Shown one piece after another: positions 1-12,255 of a DNA stretch of 64,000 nt (the stretch's first letter is position 1; each line of letters starts with the position of its first letter). This DNA comes from Sequoia sempervirens (lineage: Eukaryota > Streptophyta > Pinopsida > Cupressales > Cupressaceae). The DNA is taken from contig VDFB02321293.1 in the NCBI GenBank assembly GCA_007258455.2, forward strand, positions 62,001 to 126,000, written 5' to 3'. Under the pieces are notes generated by a model, which was given only the letters and a program-made list of their open reading frames with translations, ran no database searches and was not told the DNA's origin. A program made the translations under genes and the position numbers.

Positions 1-2329
1 TCTAATTATCGAAAAATTGTCAATTTCAATGTGAAATGTTCAATTTGTTCACTAGGATATTATACTAGCACTTGCACCTAAAGAACGATAGAAAACTATA
101 TGTATGTTAATATGTTAGAGAGTACGTGTTTCTGCATGCAAATTCTTGTTGCCTGTGGCAGGATTAAACAATTAATAATAAATGCTAAATAATTGAATGA
201 AATAAACTTAGACAAATCTGAACTTTTTCCTTAAAGAAATTAAGTATTATCTGATGATGAAATATTTGCATACAGATTTAAAACACAAAGCAATGCAAAT
301 GAAAAATAAAGTTGCCATCAAATTGATAAAAAACATTGCAAATGGAAATAGAATGTTCCCATCCAGTTGTCAAATCAATATTTATCTAGCTTCTATGTGA
401 TAAGTGAGATTTTGGAGGCTTTTACCATGAAACAACAACTAGTTTACCATTAATCGATAGCTGAAAATTGTTTTCCGATGACTCGACAATGTTTGCATGC
501 ATGAGACTTGTTTCAGACTCAAATCTCACACTATATGTAGCCTACCAGCTAATAAAAGAATAATCTCTAATTCATTTTAGAGAGTAATGTTTTATTTGAT
601 CATCACATTATCACTTAGAAAGTATTCATCACCCAAAAGTCAACTAACATTGGCATCTACATAAATAGTGATATATTATATATGAACACTCCTAAAAGAA
701 CTATGAAAACCAAAAAAAAAAAATTATTACTAATTTTGTATGCTTTTATTATACCAACTTGAAACAATTGTTTGAATAATGTTGTGTCCTTTCACTTTGT
801 ACTCACTCACAATGACACTTTAAAAACAAAAAAATAGTCTAATGCAAAGTAACATTTGAAATTAAATATCAATCAAGATTGTGTTTATTCTTAGAAAATT
901 CCTTAATATTTAAGCAAACATTTGTGGATCTGAAATAGAAGTATTTGTTTATAAAAATATGACACTTTTTTGCATATATAGATAGAATAAGTTTAATCAT
1001 AAATTATTTTTACATATTGTTGTTACGAATACACAAACATTAGTCTCTAATATAATTGCATTGTATTTCATCCACATATAAAACACAATTTCAAAATTTA
1101 CACATTGAAATTTCTCATGTGTTCACACAATAAAGAACACAACACTTTACCTAATCAGCTATAAAGATGAAGAGTGATTGACTCACACCCAACCATATGG
1201 TGTCATTAGGTGTTTAGTCTTACCCAACCCCAAGATTGAGGGGATCCAAGAAACCACAATTTATCACAACACTCCGCAATACTCCTTAAAAGACACAATG
1301 TTTTAAAAATGATCCTATTAGGATGACAACTAAGACAATCATCTTGGATATTAGGGCATGTTGCCTCACAAACATCTCTTGTCTCTCTTCCACATCATCT
1401 CATTTCATAATTATATGTCTAAATCTTATCAATTTATTGGTTGTTAGGTTTCTTCAAATCTAAAAATGGTAAAATAATAAAAAATAGATAGCAAACGCTT
1501 TATTAAAAAGGTTAAAAAATATAAAATCATAAAAATATTATAATCATAAAGGAGAAGTAATAAGAAATTATTAATTAAAACTTTATAGTGAAGAATTTTT
1601 GAACTTAAAATTTATATATTAATATTTACATTATTAAATTAGGTTAATAGGATTGTAAGAAAAATACATTTTAACAAAAAAACTATAAAAAAATAAAAAT
1701 AAGTCATAACTCAAAATTAACTTGTTTGTGCCTTTGAAATTAAAGTCCAAGAAATGACTCTAAAGGTGAATATTAAGACAAAGAATCATGTTGATGACTC
1801 TTAAGAATTTAGACTCTATTTTTTATCATATATTTGATGAATAGAGCTACACACATGTGAACCTCACCCCTAATTTTTTTTGAAGAGGTAGTTAAATTTT
1901 TTCATGAATCTCATAATACACTAGACACCTAAATACAAAATGCTCTTCTAATTCTAGATTATTGTTACCAAGTTTACAAATACACTAATCTTTTGAGATA
2001 AAGTGTGTTGATTCCATGTGAATTTGACAAGATCATACTTGTAATTAGCCCAAAGAAAAATATTAAACCAAAAGCAAGACAATTGTAATTGGGAGGCAAA
2101 ATGTGTCAATCCACTCTTTGAATATAGCACGCTTCAAGTATTTTTACATTTTTGTTAACAATGGTTTGGATCTATTTAAGTTGATTATATGTAGTCTTTG
2201 TAAATACCATTCCTAACGCCTCCATAAACATCTCTTTTCAACATGTGGGGAACATTAATAGAAATAAGATGAAGGTAATTAATATGAATACCAATTCCCT
2301 ACAGGAGATCCTTACATTAGGCATACCAA

Positions 2330-3110
2330 GTGTTTTTGATCCTTTGTCCACATAACTTCATGGATGATTGAAGAGCCTTGAATATATATCTATTATGTAG
2401 TTGCATTTTCTATACATCTTAATTTATGAAGAAGCATCACTACGTGTAATACAATTGAACTATGAAGAGGATGAATACCAAATTCAACTAGAATAATTAC
2501 ATATGGAATTGACTATTTTTCCTATAAGTTTTGGATAGTGTGGAAATAAGAATTTTGTCAACTTGAGCCCAATTAGTATTGTGAAGTCGAGGTCCAAAAA
2601 TATCACAACCACACAAGATTTTTGATGAGACTAAAGTTTAGAAGATACACAATTTTATTTTAATATCATAACTAGAGTTAGAAACACTCTCTCAAATGTA
2701 TTAAATGCAACATAATAATTACATAATCTCTCTTGTGAAGTAAAGAACATGTTGAATGATGGTCTAATGAAAGGCACACCTTGAGGTAAGTATAACATGA
2801 AACCACTTTAACCAAATTTCCAATGTAAATGAAGTTAGTTGTATTTTCTTCTTTTAAAACCATGACCTTGGTTTTACTCGATGTCACCTATAAACCATGA
2901 ATATCACAAAATGAACTCAATATATCAAGATGCCATTATAAGCCTAAAATACTATGTGACATGAAAATAATGTAATCTACAAGTAAATAAAATAGTGATG
3001 ATTATATCATAAAGAATACAATCATCTTCTATTTTCCTTGAATTTTCAATGATCTCATCCAATTCATCTATAAAGACAAAACAAAGTAGGTACAAGTAAG
3101 ATTTGGTGAA
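2330..3110 (-). pseudogene. Non-LTR retrotransposon RT remnant A, copy 1
   Basis: Minus-strand reading gives broken pieces of the C-terminal half of a LINE-type reverse transcriptase: a TSSKTKVMVLKEENTTNF-like segment followed by a degraded YTYLKV block (KTKVM...YTYLG in intact LINE RTs), then the 'ILYGCEIFGP' type block that is best preserved in copy 3. Several stops and frame changes separate the pieces and no catalytic motif is intact. The same remnant occurs at ~22044-22830 and ~34661-35450, so it was already dead or decaying when the unit was duplicated. Clade assignment (RTE or CR1/L2-like) cannot be settled by eye. Confidence 0.6.
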
Positions 3111-4014
3111 GATAAATCTATCTAAGCCTAGAATGCTTTATGAATAATTATAATAAAATAATTTCTCATAATAGAGAAAATATGAATAAGAAACATAATG
3201 GTTATTCCATTCATTAACAATTCAAATAGAAAGCAAACACACATACATACATATATGTGTGTCTTATTAGATGAGTGAGTCACGATGACACGTGTAAAAG
3301 ATGATGTGTCAACTTCAATCAAGAGATTGTCTAACTCAACAAGTAGTGATAATGGTGGTACTTGATGAGGTAGAGGTGACACTTGATTATCCTCAATGAA
3401 GGATTTATGACATAGAGATGACATTTGATTATCTTTAGTAAAAAATGACACGTGATATTATTTGCTACCTAATAATAAAATGTATTTACTTAGGAAAACT
3501 TAATAAAATAGGTGCACTAGAATATTACACCAACACCATCCTTCAATGTAACTTAGGGAAGAAAATAAATAGGAAGGGATGATGAAATCACAAAGTGCTA
3601 CAACTCACCACCCTTCAATCGCTTCCTTGAAGGATTGAAGTCATAAACATCACCTCAAGGTCTTGGATCTTGCTTGCTTGAATGCTTGAAATTGCTTGGA
3701 GACCTACAACAAGGGTTAGCCTTCACATAAAATGATAACATAAACATGCATAAACTCACTAGGATTTGACATGATGTTTGGATCTTGAATTGCTCCAAAA
3801 AATCATTGAATGTGCTTTTGACTTGCTCTTGAATGCTCTTAATGTTCACCTCTCTCTAGATTCTTTCACTTAGGTTTCAAATGATGCAATAACTAGGTAT
3901 TTATAGGCATTTCTCTAATTTCCCAAAAAATAAATCTCGATAGCCAACATTTGCAAGTTGAATTTCAAATGTTAAAATGTCGACATTGACATATTCAAAA
4001 TTGGTCATCAAAAA

Positions 4015-4061
4015 AATAGGGGGACCCATACACCCAAGGGTGTATGGGTCCTAGCCCTATT
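4015..4061. repeat. Perfect 14-bp hairpin with outer stem
   Basis: GGACCCATACACCC (4022-4035) and its exact complement (4038-4051) are separated by two A residues, and AATAGGG/CCCTATT extends the stem across a 3-nt bulge. It lies in the AT-rich stretch between RT remnant A and the LTR element, a part that copy 2 has lost. Function unknown; it may be a fragment of another transposon. Confidence 0.7.
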
Positions 4062-4260
4062 TTCTAGGACATTAATTGTTAGGGGTGAAATATGAATTGG
4101 ATGCATTTTTTCAATGCTTGCAATTTCTTAGAAAATGGTATAAATGGGCCTCAAAATGCAAAATTTAGGAAATTAGGTGCTTTAATTAGGCTCAATAATT
4201 TAGGGGGGACAACATAGTGTGGAATTGTCAAGGGTGACAATTTACGACGCTACAAGGAGA

Positions 4261-4968
4261 TGTTGGATATGGTTTTGTACATCATTGCATAAAATGTTAT
4301 ATTATAATGTTGTAGTTAAATAATTGTTTAGTTGTGATGCACCTAGGAGGTGTGGTTAATCACACTAGCTTTATGTTATATTGTAATATTGGGTTATTAT
4401 TATATAATGTGTGAGAGACGCGAGATAATGATTTAATATTGAGGAATATTTAATAAAGTGAAAACTTAGTACCTAATATTAAATAAGGGGTTAGTGGTTT
4501 TGTATTCACATGGTTTTGTGGTACATGGTTTTATCTTACCACTTGGTTGTATTTGTGTGAGTTTGTATCTATAAAAATAGCACATGTTTAGTGGTTAAGG
4601 TTGGATGGGTGAGTGGGTTGTCATTATTGAGTCTTTTTGAAGAGTGCATATGTGAAGCAGGACATGGGATGTGTGGATTCATGCTTGGACACATGGAGGA
4701 TGCATTGGAGAGGCTTGATGCTTTAGAAGTATTCATGATAACTCTTGTAAGTGCATGCATTGTTTTATTGATAATAATAGATGAAGTATGGATGCTTTTG
4801 GAGGTTGGGTTTTTCCCTCTTGAAGGTTTTCCTAGGGTATATCTTGTGTTATCTTATGGCTTGTCTATTTGATCTATGCATTATGGTTACTTGCATGCAT
4901 ATTTTTATCTCATGGGGTTATGTAGGGAATGCATTAAGAATGCAGGTATTATGCATTATTTCCTAACA
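4261..4968 (+). repeat. 5' LTR of the copy-1 element
   Basis: 708 bp, direct repeat of 8917-9647. It starts TGTTGGATATGG and ends TTTCCTAACA. Shared landmarks include GATGCACCTAGGAGGTGTGG, the TACTTGCATGCAT stretch and the terminal CATTATTTC block. Confidence 0.85.
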
Positions 4969-4970
4969 AG

Positions 4971-4982
4971 TGGTATTAGAGC
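4971..4982 (+). other. Primer-binding site, initiator Met-tRNA type
   Basis: TGGTATTAGAGC starts two bases after the 5' LTR end. The usual plant sequence is TGGTATCAGAGC, so there is one mismatch. This orients the element on the plus strand. Confidence 0.8.
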
Positions 4983-5335
4983 TTTCATGGTTGATGGGAG
5001 GTGTGAGCTTCCAAGTTTTTTTTATAACCCTTGTTTGAGTAGATTTGGTGCAAAGTTGAATCCATGGCAATGCAGGTTAGATATGAGGCATTAAAAGATA
5101 TGGAAAATATGTTATAGGTGTTATTATACATATTTGGGCTTTTGGGTTGTCAAGATTTGTTGGGTTAATTGCAAATCTGAGGCATGCAAAATTTGGGTTA
5201 AAAGGGTTTCTTGGATTGTGCTTTCATATGAGGGTTTTGCAGAGGAAATTTTATGGATGACCTCTTGAGACAAAACGAACCTCATCATTAGATCTAGGAT
5301 GGCCGAGAAACGAAGATTCATATAAAATTTTCCCT

Positions 5336-5990
5336 ATTTTGGAAAAGTTGAAAAAATGCATTTTTTTTAGCCCTAGCCCGGTCGTACAACCGTCTAGGGC
5401 ATCTGCAAAAATAAATATTTAAAAAAATAAAAAATAAAAAATTTATGGTTAAATGTTTTTTCTAAAAAAATTATTTAAAAAAAATTGTTTTAAAAAATCA
5501 TTTGAAAAGTTTAAAACAAGAAAAAAAATTATAAATGTGGGGGGTCCGCAAACCCCCCACGACCTTCGCCGCATAGTGCGATAGGCCAGTACAGGCCTAC
5601 CAGGCCTGTCAGCTTTGTTGACCGCTAGAGGGCTCCCCCTAGCCGGCAAGGGATTATCCCCCTGGCTATGACCCTCGGTCCTGTGGGATACAACCCAGCC
5701 CAGCCCTTTGGGGCTTATAAAATATTAAATCGCCCTCATAATTTTTTTAAATCCGTCGAATTCCAAGTTTTTAAAGGTTTAATTTTATTTTTATTTTTTT
5801 CAATTTTGCTACCCATGGGCCGCCTATGTACTTCCCAAAGCGTCCTTGCCATCGCTAGGCCACCCGAGGGTCACCGATCGGTCACCTACCAGCCACCCCT
5901 ATAAGTGTAATTGGGCATTTTTTTTCAAACGGGCATAACTTTCACCCAAGATGTCGGATTTTCAACTTCTTATACTCGTTGGAAAGGTGG
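5336..5990 (+). other. GC-rich leader inside the copy-1 LTR element
   Basis: An island of GC-rich sequence (runs such as GGGGGGTCCGC and GGCCACCCGAGGGTCACC) in otherwise AT-rich DNA. It is followed by a GGGCATAACTTTCACCCAAG stretch of a kind seen in leader regions of plant LTR retrotransposons. Short frames on both strands have no domain, so I read it as untranslated leader. It was lost from copy 2 with the 3.96-kb deletion. Confidence 0.45.
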
Positions 5991-8916
5991 TTCTGAGAAC
6001 TACAAAATGTTACAGGTTTGTTTCCATGTTTTTTTTTTGTTTTGATAATTTTTTGGAGTCTGGAAGGAAAATGTTCTCCTTTTCATGGTTTTGGTCATAA
6101 CTTTTGAATACAGAATTAGATTTTTCAATTTTGAATAGGCATTGGAGAGAATGTACAACATACTACATAGTGGATCAGTCATATTATCAGTTTGTGGTGT
6201 AGGATGAGGTTTGTACTTGTTTGATCACTTGTAGGAGCTTGAGATTTGAGGAGTGTGTGTGAGCATCCAGATGAGTCAAGAGGTGAAACCTTGAGGGAGT
6301 ATAGGTTTTTATATGATATTAATGATGATACAATTGATTATCAGTTTGGTGCTTCTTGGTACAGGTTTACAAGTGTTTTTTAGAGTTGGAATTTGATGAT
6401 AACAAGTACACAGGTTATCTTCGATTTTGAGGACATGGGTTGACACGAGTGGAGACTTGGAGTCTCATGTGGGTGATAGTTGAGTGCAGGTACAATGTTG
6501 GCTATGATTATGGTGTCATTGATATGTAGGTACATTTGAGCATTGGCATGACATGATCATGTATGCAATTGTTTGGTGGTGATTTGGTTTGGTGTTAGGA
6601 GGTTGTTCTTATCTCCTAGATGATTGTTTAGTTCCTTGACTATGGTTACTCATTTGTGGACATGTTTGGCAAATCAAATTCTTGATTGATTTGGTGTTTG
6701 AGTCTTGATGTCTACAAGATTATCTTTTTTGATATCTCAGTTTGTAGCTTACTAATGTGATAATTATTTTGCATGCTTCATTGTTTTCTATCTATGAGTT
6801 ATTTAGCTTGTACGTGTGTACAACCTATTAGGTTGCAGTGGGATGACATAGTATAGATTGTCTATATCCATGAGATTGATTTAGTGTTGATGCAAGCTTT
6901 GTTAGTTGGCCTTGTCTGTGGTCTTTTGTGCATTGGTATGTTTCTTTGAGATGAGAGGATGGATAGTTAGAGTACCTAATTATTCGATTGATGGGATTTG
7001 TAGCATGTGGATTTATCACAATGTCATGATAGCTCGGTTACTTCATTGGTTACACTTTTTAGTGGGAGCTTTAGACAGTGATGAATTGGCGGTGTAGGAT
7101 TGGTTCCTGATGGTTTGATGGCGGTTGTATCTTCTTAACTTGGAGATCTTTGTTCTACTTGATATGTTTGGCATTTCAGTTGGGTATGTGGATTTGGATG
7201 ATCTTCATGGAGGAGATGGTTGTCACGATGTCATATGTAGCTCAGTATCATAGTCCAATGGGAGTTGTTGGCAGTGACATGATTCATCATCAGTTATGGT
7301 TATCTTCTTGTGATTGGAGATGTTGTGCATCTTGGTTTAGAGTGTGATTGGTATTATGTCATGATATACTCTTGATTATAGATTAGAGGTTGGAATGGTA
7401 CATGCTATCTTGAGACCAAGATGTATGCATTGTTGCATGTGATCTCCTAGGAGGAAATGGTTAGATCATGGTGTCATGATAGGTTTGTGATTCTATGGCT
7501 GGATCTTTGACATAGATCTTGTTGGTTCTCTTGGTATTGAGTACATTGATCATTTTCTTGGGTGCTTCATGATAGTGTGGTGTTGCATTTGGAGCTTGGC
7601 ATGGATTTATTGGTTTGCTCATGGATACTTGAAGACCTGGGTGAGGCTGGAGTTCTCTTGTAATTAGAGATATTTTCTTAAGATGGTTACTCTTTGGAGG
7701 TTTCAATAGGAAGTCCAAGGAGCCTTCACCTGGATATGAATGTGAGTTCATGATGGACTTATAGAGGAGATTGTTATCAGAGTGATTCATGATGACTTGG
7801 TTATCCGTGAGGAGCATCCTCATTCTCCACTCTTGGTCTACTTGACAATTTATCATCTAATAGGTATTCCCCATCCTATTTTGATGTGATTATGTTTCAT
7901 ACTTTGATTTATCATGGGAATGAGTTGATTCATGATTGATTTTGGGAGACTCATTTGTGGATTTTTTAGCATGAGTTTATATTGCTTTATCTTTCATAGA
8001 TTTAGATATTGAACTATGGATAGTTAGTTCTCGAGGATTCATTTTGAGAGATGTTTGGCATGATTATCTCCTTGTGTATTTGAGTTTATGTTATCATTCA
8101 TTGATGAGGAGTTTAGGAGATGGTTATTGGGCTAATTTCCTGATTTGGGAATGTATACTTTGAATTTGATCTTCTTGATTAGAGAGGCTTACATCCATGT
8201 TGGCATTATACATGATTCATATGCTATGTTTGATCTAAGAGATTGAACATTATGGGTGTTGTTGAGGCTTTTCATTTGGGGTTGTTAAGAGATCATACTT
8301 GACATAGCGTAGCACTTTGAGGTGTTGGTAGGACATGGTATGGTTTACAAGTTTTCTTTCTTCATTCTATGGTTCCTTCCTAGATGTTCATGTTCCTATG
8401 ACTTAGGAGGATGGTGGTGACATGTTGTGAGAGATTATGCACTACTGGTGTTACATGTGTAGATCATTGTGGTTGTTCTTGGTACTTCATTGTTGATCAT
8501 TTATCACACCTTGGTATAGTGTTGATTGGTAGAATTGGTATGCTTTGACATTACCCATGTAGTGGGAGTTCTTGGACATGTATTTTGATACAGGGAGCTT
8601 GTGATTGCGGTTTATTGGTTGCATATGTTGTTGGCATGAGTTTATTGATGTTGTTGATACCTATGAGGTTTGGATGGTTGGATGTATTAGCATGTTTCGT
8701 GGATGCTATTTCCAATCGTGTGGGTTTTTTACATTTTATAGAAGCTTGGTTGGAGTCTTTTTTATCACTTGGATTTGATGCTTGTGTTCTTGGATTGGTG
8801 CATCTTCACCTTGGCATGTTCCTTTTCTTCCATAGGTGGCACATTGGAGGATAAGAGGATTTCTTGCTTGAGATGGTGGTCACTTTGTTCTTATACAATG
8901 TATACAAGTGGGAGAA

Positions 8917-9647
8917 TGTTGGGATATGGTGTTGTACACCATTTCATCAAATATTATATTATAATGTTGTAATTAAATAATTATTTAGTTGTGATGCACC
9001 TAGGAGGTGTGGTTAATCACACTAGGTAATTATTTGGGGACCACTTTATGTTGTATTGTAGTATTGGATTATTATAATATTTAATGTGTGAGAGACATGA
9101 GATACTAATTTAATATTGGGAAATATTTAATAAAGTGAAAACTTAGTACCTAATATTAAATAAGGGGCCAATGGTTTTGTATTCACATGGTTTTGTAGTA
9201 CATAATTTTATCTTACCACTTGGTTGTATTTGTGTGAGCTTGTATCTATATAAGAAAACACATGTTTAGTGGTTAAGGTTTATTGGGTGAGTGGGATGCC
9301 ATTATTGAGTCTTTATGAGGAGTGCATCTGTGAAGCATTGCATGGGATGTTTTAATTCATGCTTGGACACATGGAGGATGAATTGGAGAGGCTTGATGCT
9401 TCAAAAGTATTCATGATAACTCTTGTAAGTGCATGCATTGTTTTATTGTTAAATAATAGATGGATTATGGATGCTTTTGGAGGCTAGGTTTTTCCCTCTT
9501 GAGGGTTTTCCCAAGGTATATCTTGTGTTATCTTGTGGCTTGTCTATTTGATCTATGCATTATGGTTACTTGCATGCATGCTTTTCTCTCATGGGGTTAT
9601 GTAGGAAATGAATTAAGAATGTGGGTATTATGCATTATTTCATAACA
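8917..9647 (+). repeat. 3' LTR of the copy-1 element
   Basis: 731 bp, starting TGTTGGGATATGG and ending TTTCATAACA, followed by GTAGA. The region just upstream (about 8890-8916) is about 110 bp shorter than in copy 2, so copy 1 has a small deletion next to the polypurine tract. Confidence 0.85.
9247..9254 (+). promoter_or_regulatory. TATA box in LTR
   Basis: TATATAAG follows the conserved TTGTGTGAGCTTGTATC block, where an LTR promoter would be expected. The equivalent in copy 2 is near 25080 (CTATATAAGC). In the 5' LTR it has decayed to CTATAAAAATAG near 4570. Confidence 0.5.
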
Positions 9648-9879
9648 GTAGAGAGTTCTCTTTCTTATTTGTAGGGATAACTATATAGGGGACACACCCA
9701 TTCATTCTAGTTAAGAAGGGTTAAGGTATTAATTAATAATTAAGGTTAAGCATACCAAAAATGTTTATCCTTATTATACTTAGGAATATATAATATTAGT
9801 GTCATTACAATCAGCCCCTCGAAGTGGTCTACTATTTTACATATTTTTGCATTTATTTCCAAGAAGTATCATAACATTC

Positions 9880-10560
9880 CATATGTCTTGATCTGTGAAG
9901 AAACACCACTATATGAAATACTATTGAAATATGAAGAGGATGAATGCCAAATTAAACCAAAATAACTACATGTAGAATTTTTGGATATCATGAAGATAAG
10001 AACTTTTCCAACTTGAGCCCACTAGTACTACAAAGTTAAGGTCCCTAAATCTCATAACCATAAAAGATTGTTGGTGACACTAAATTTTGTAACACACTCA
10101 AATTTTATCAGAAACATTATCTCTCAAGTGTATTAAATGCAACATAATCCTTTCATAACCTCTCTTTTATAACAAGGAGCATATTAAATGAAGGTCCTAT
10201 GAAAAACACACCACTTGAGGTAAGTATAACATGAAATAATTTCAACCAAACTTCCCTTTGTAATTGATATTAGTTGCATGTGCTTCATTTTATATTGTGT
10301 TGAAAGCCATGACCTTAGTTTTACTCAAGTTCACTTGTAAACCACAAGTATGACAAAATAAACTTAATAAATCAAGATGCCATTGTGACCTTGCAACACT
10401 GTGTGACATAAAAAATAGTATCATTAACAATTAATAAAACAATGATGATTATATCATAAATAATACAACCATCATCAACTTTCATTGATTTTATAATAAT
10501 CTAATCTAATTCATCTATGTAGATACCAAACAAATTAGGTATGTAATATTTTCCTAAGTT
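9880..10560 (-). pseudogene. Non-LTR RT remnant B, copy 1
   Basis: A second, more decayed relative of RT remnant A. It shares the order of landmarks (AAATATGAAGAGGATGAATG, AGTGTATTAAATGCAACATA, the TTTTACTCAAGTTCACTTGTAAACCA stretch on the plus strand), but the reading frames are shattered. A and B differ from each other much more than the same remnant differs between array copies, so they separated before the array formed. The homology continues rightward to about 11000, as it does after remnant A to about 3560. Confidence 0.5.
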
Positions 10561-12255
10561 AAATCTATCCAAGATCAAAATGCTTTATGAACAATTATAA
10601 TAATCTAATTTTTAAAATAGAGAAAATATAAATAAGCAACATAATTTACATTTTTAAACTAGTAATTTAAAGGAAAACATGCATGCATACACACACACAC
10701 ACATAAAATGGCCTATTGGATAGACGAGTCATGGTGACATATTTCCAAGAGGATATGAGTTAAATTCAATCTAAGATGAGCTAACTCAACAAGTAGAGAT
10801 AATAGTGACACTTGATGAGAGATAGGTGGCACATGATTGTCCTTAATCAAACACTAATGCTATAGAGAGGTTCCACTTGCTTATATCTTCAATCAAAGAC
10901 TACACATGTCATTATTGGCTACACAAGAATAAAATATATTTGCCTAAGTAAACTCGATGAAATAGGCACAATATAATATTACACCAACACCCCCTTAAAT
11001 GTAGCTTAAAGAAGAAAATAAATGGGTCGTGCAACATTAGGCACCCATGGACACATGAAATCCCCCTACCCCCCAAGAAAGAGAAATAAATTCACCCAAA
11101 GAGAGAGAAGCAAGAGAAGAATGCCCCCCTAAGGAACAACCCCCTAAACTCCTAGAAAAACTCACATAAGAAAGCTTCCCCAAATAAGGGAGCGAATGTT
11201 GAAGTAGTTAGTATTGTAACAAGTGTTGAATTAGGCCCCCTAGACATAAAATAATTTATCTCCTTTTTAGAAGAAATAATCCCCATCTTGTATCTCTATT
11301 GAATTCCCCCACCAAAGTGTAACATAAAACATTTCATACCCTTGCAATTTCACACTGTATTTTGCACTCGGTTTAGTGTTTGTTCTCCTAGTGTTTTTTT
11401 AGCCCTTTGTCTTAGCCTTCTCCTTCTTGGTGGCAAAGGATTAACATTTTTATTGTCATTTTTTTGTAACCTTGTGTTTTAGGTGTCATCCTTGTGTCGT
11501 GAACTAGTATTTAGACCTTTGTTTCACTAGAAATATTTGGACACTAGTGTGATGCACTAATGTCCATGTAACATGCTAGTGTCCCATTATGTTTCTTCAA
11601 TCCTTGACCATTCTTGAGGATTTCAATCTTTTCCACCTTTCTAGGCAGTAGGTAATCACTTTAGAGAGAATTTTAATGGCTACTCACCTCCATCTTCCCT
11701 CTCTGACATATTTTCAATCTAAAATTTGGGTATTCTATAACTCTCTTAGCAATTTGAAACTCCCTGGCAAGTTATCCTCCATTGTTACCAACATTGTGAA
11801 ATACTAGCAATCTACTTGATGTGAAAGTTGTCTCTTATTATCAAATTCATGGAGATGTGGTAGTAGTATTACAACAAGAATTATAATCTCCATTGGATCC
11901 TACAAAGCATTTTTGAGGTGATATTATTTTATATTATTTTCTCCAACTTCTCATTTTATCATTGTTACTATTGTTAAATCTTTTTGTGCTATTATCTTTG
12001 GAATTTTGGGATCACACTCTTATTTACTAGTATCATTTTCATTCTATTGTATTTTCTGTAGCACTATTATTCTACTTGCATTGCATTTAGCCCTTTCATT
12101 AATATTATAAAAGAGTATAGGTTACTTGTAGAGGCTAGAAAGTGAAACTAAGGGTTTGACTTGAAGGCAAGCTCCTTACAACCAACAAAAATATATCATT
12201 TTATTTGAGCCTTAGTAATAGGTTATCAAATTTGATGGAAGATATTGAACCTATT

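Larger units (their letters stand above)
4261..9647 (+). mobile_element. LTR retrotransposon without recognisable coding capacity, copy 1
   Basis: Two direct repeats flank about 3.95 kb: 5' LTR 4261-4968 and 3' LTR 8917-9647, both starting TGTTGG and ending AACA. The 5' LTR is followed by a primer-binding site resembling initiator Met-tRNA and the 3' LTR is preceded by a purine-rich tract (GTGGGAGAA). Flanking 5-mers GGAGA and GTAGA differ at one base and are a plausible old target duplication. The inside shows no gag, protease, integrase or RT in any frame, only short frames with no domain, so this looks like a large non-autonomous derivative (LARD type). It was present before the unit duplicated, since copy 2 carries the same 3' LTR with the same GTAGA flank. 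Confidence 0.8.

Noticed and set aside
5449..5649. Minus-strand frame in the GC-rich leader (MPARGSPLAV)
   Set aside because: Low-complexity, no homologous feature, and located in the untranslated leader of an LTR element; a plus-strand frame at 5668 has the same problem.
7461..8972. Several 60-130-codon frames in the interior of the copy-1 LTR element
   Set aside because: No retroelement or host domain; the frames differ between copies 1 and 2 and probably reflect TG-rich composition.
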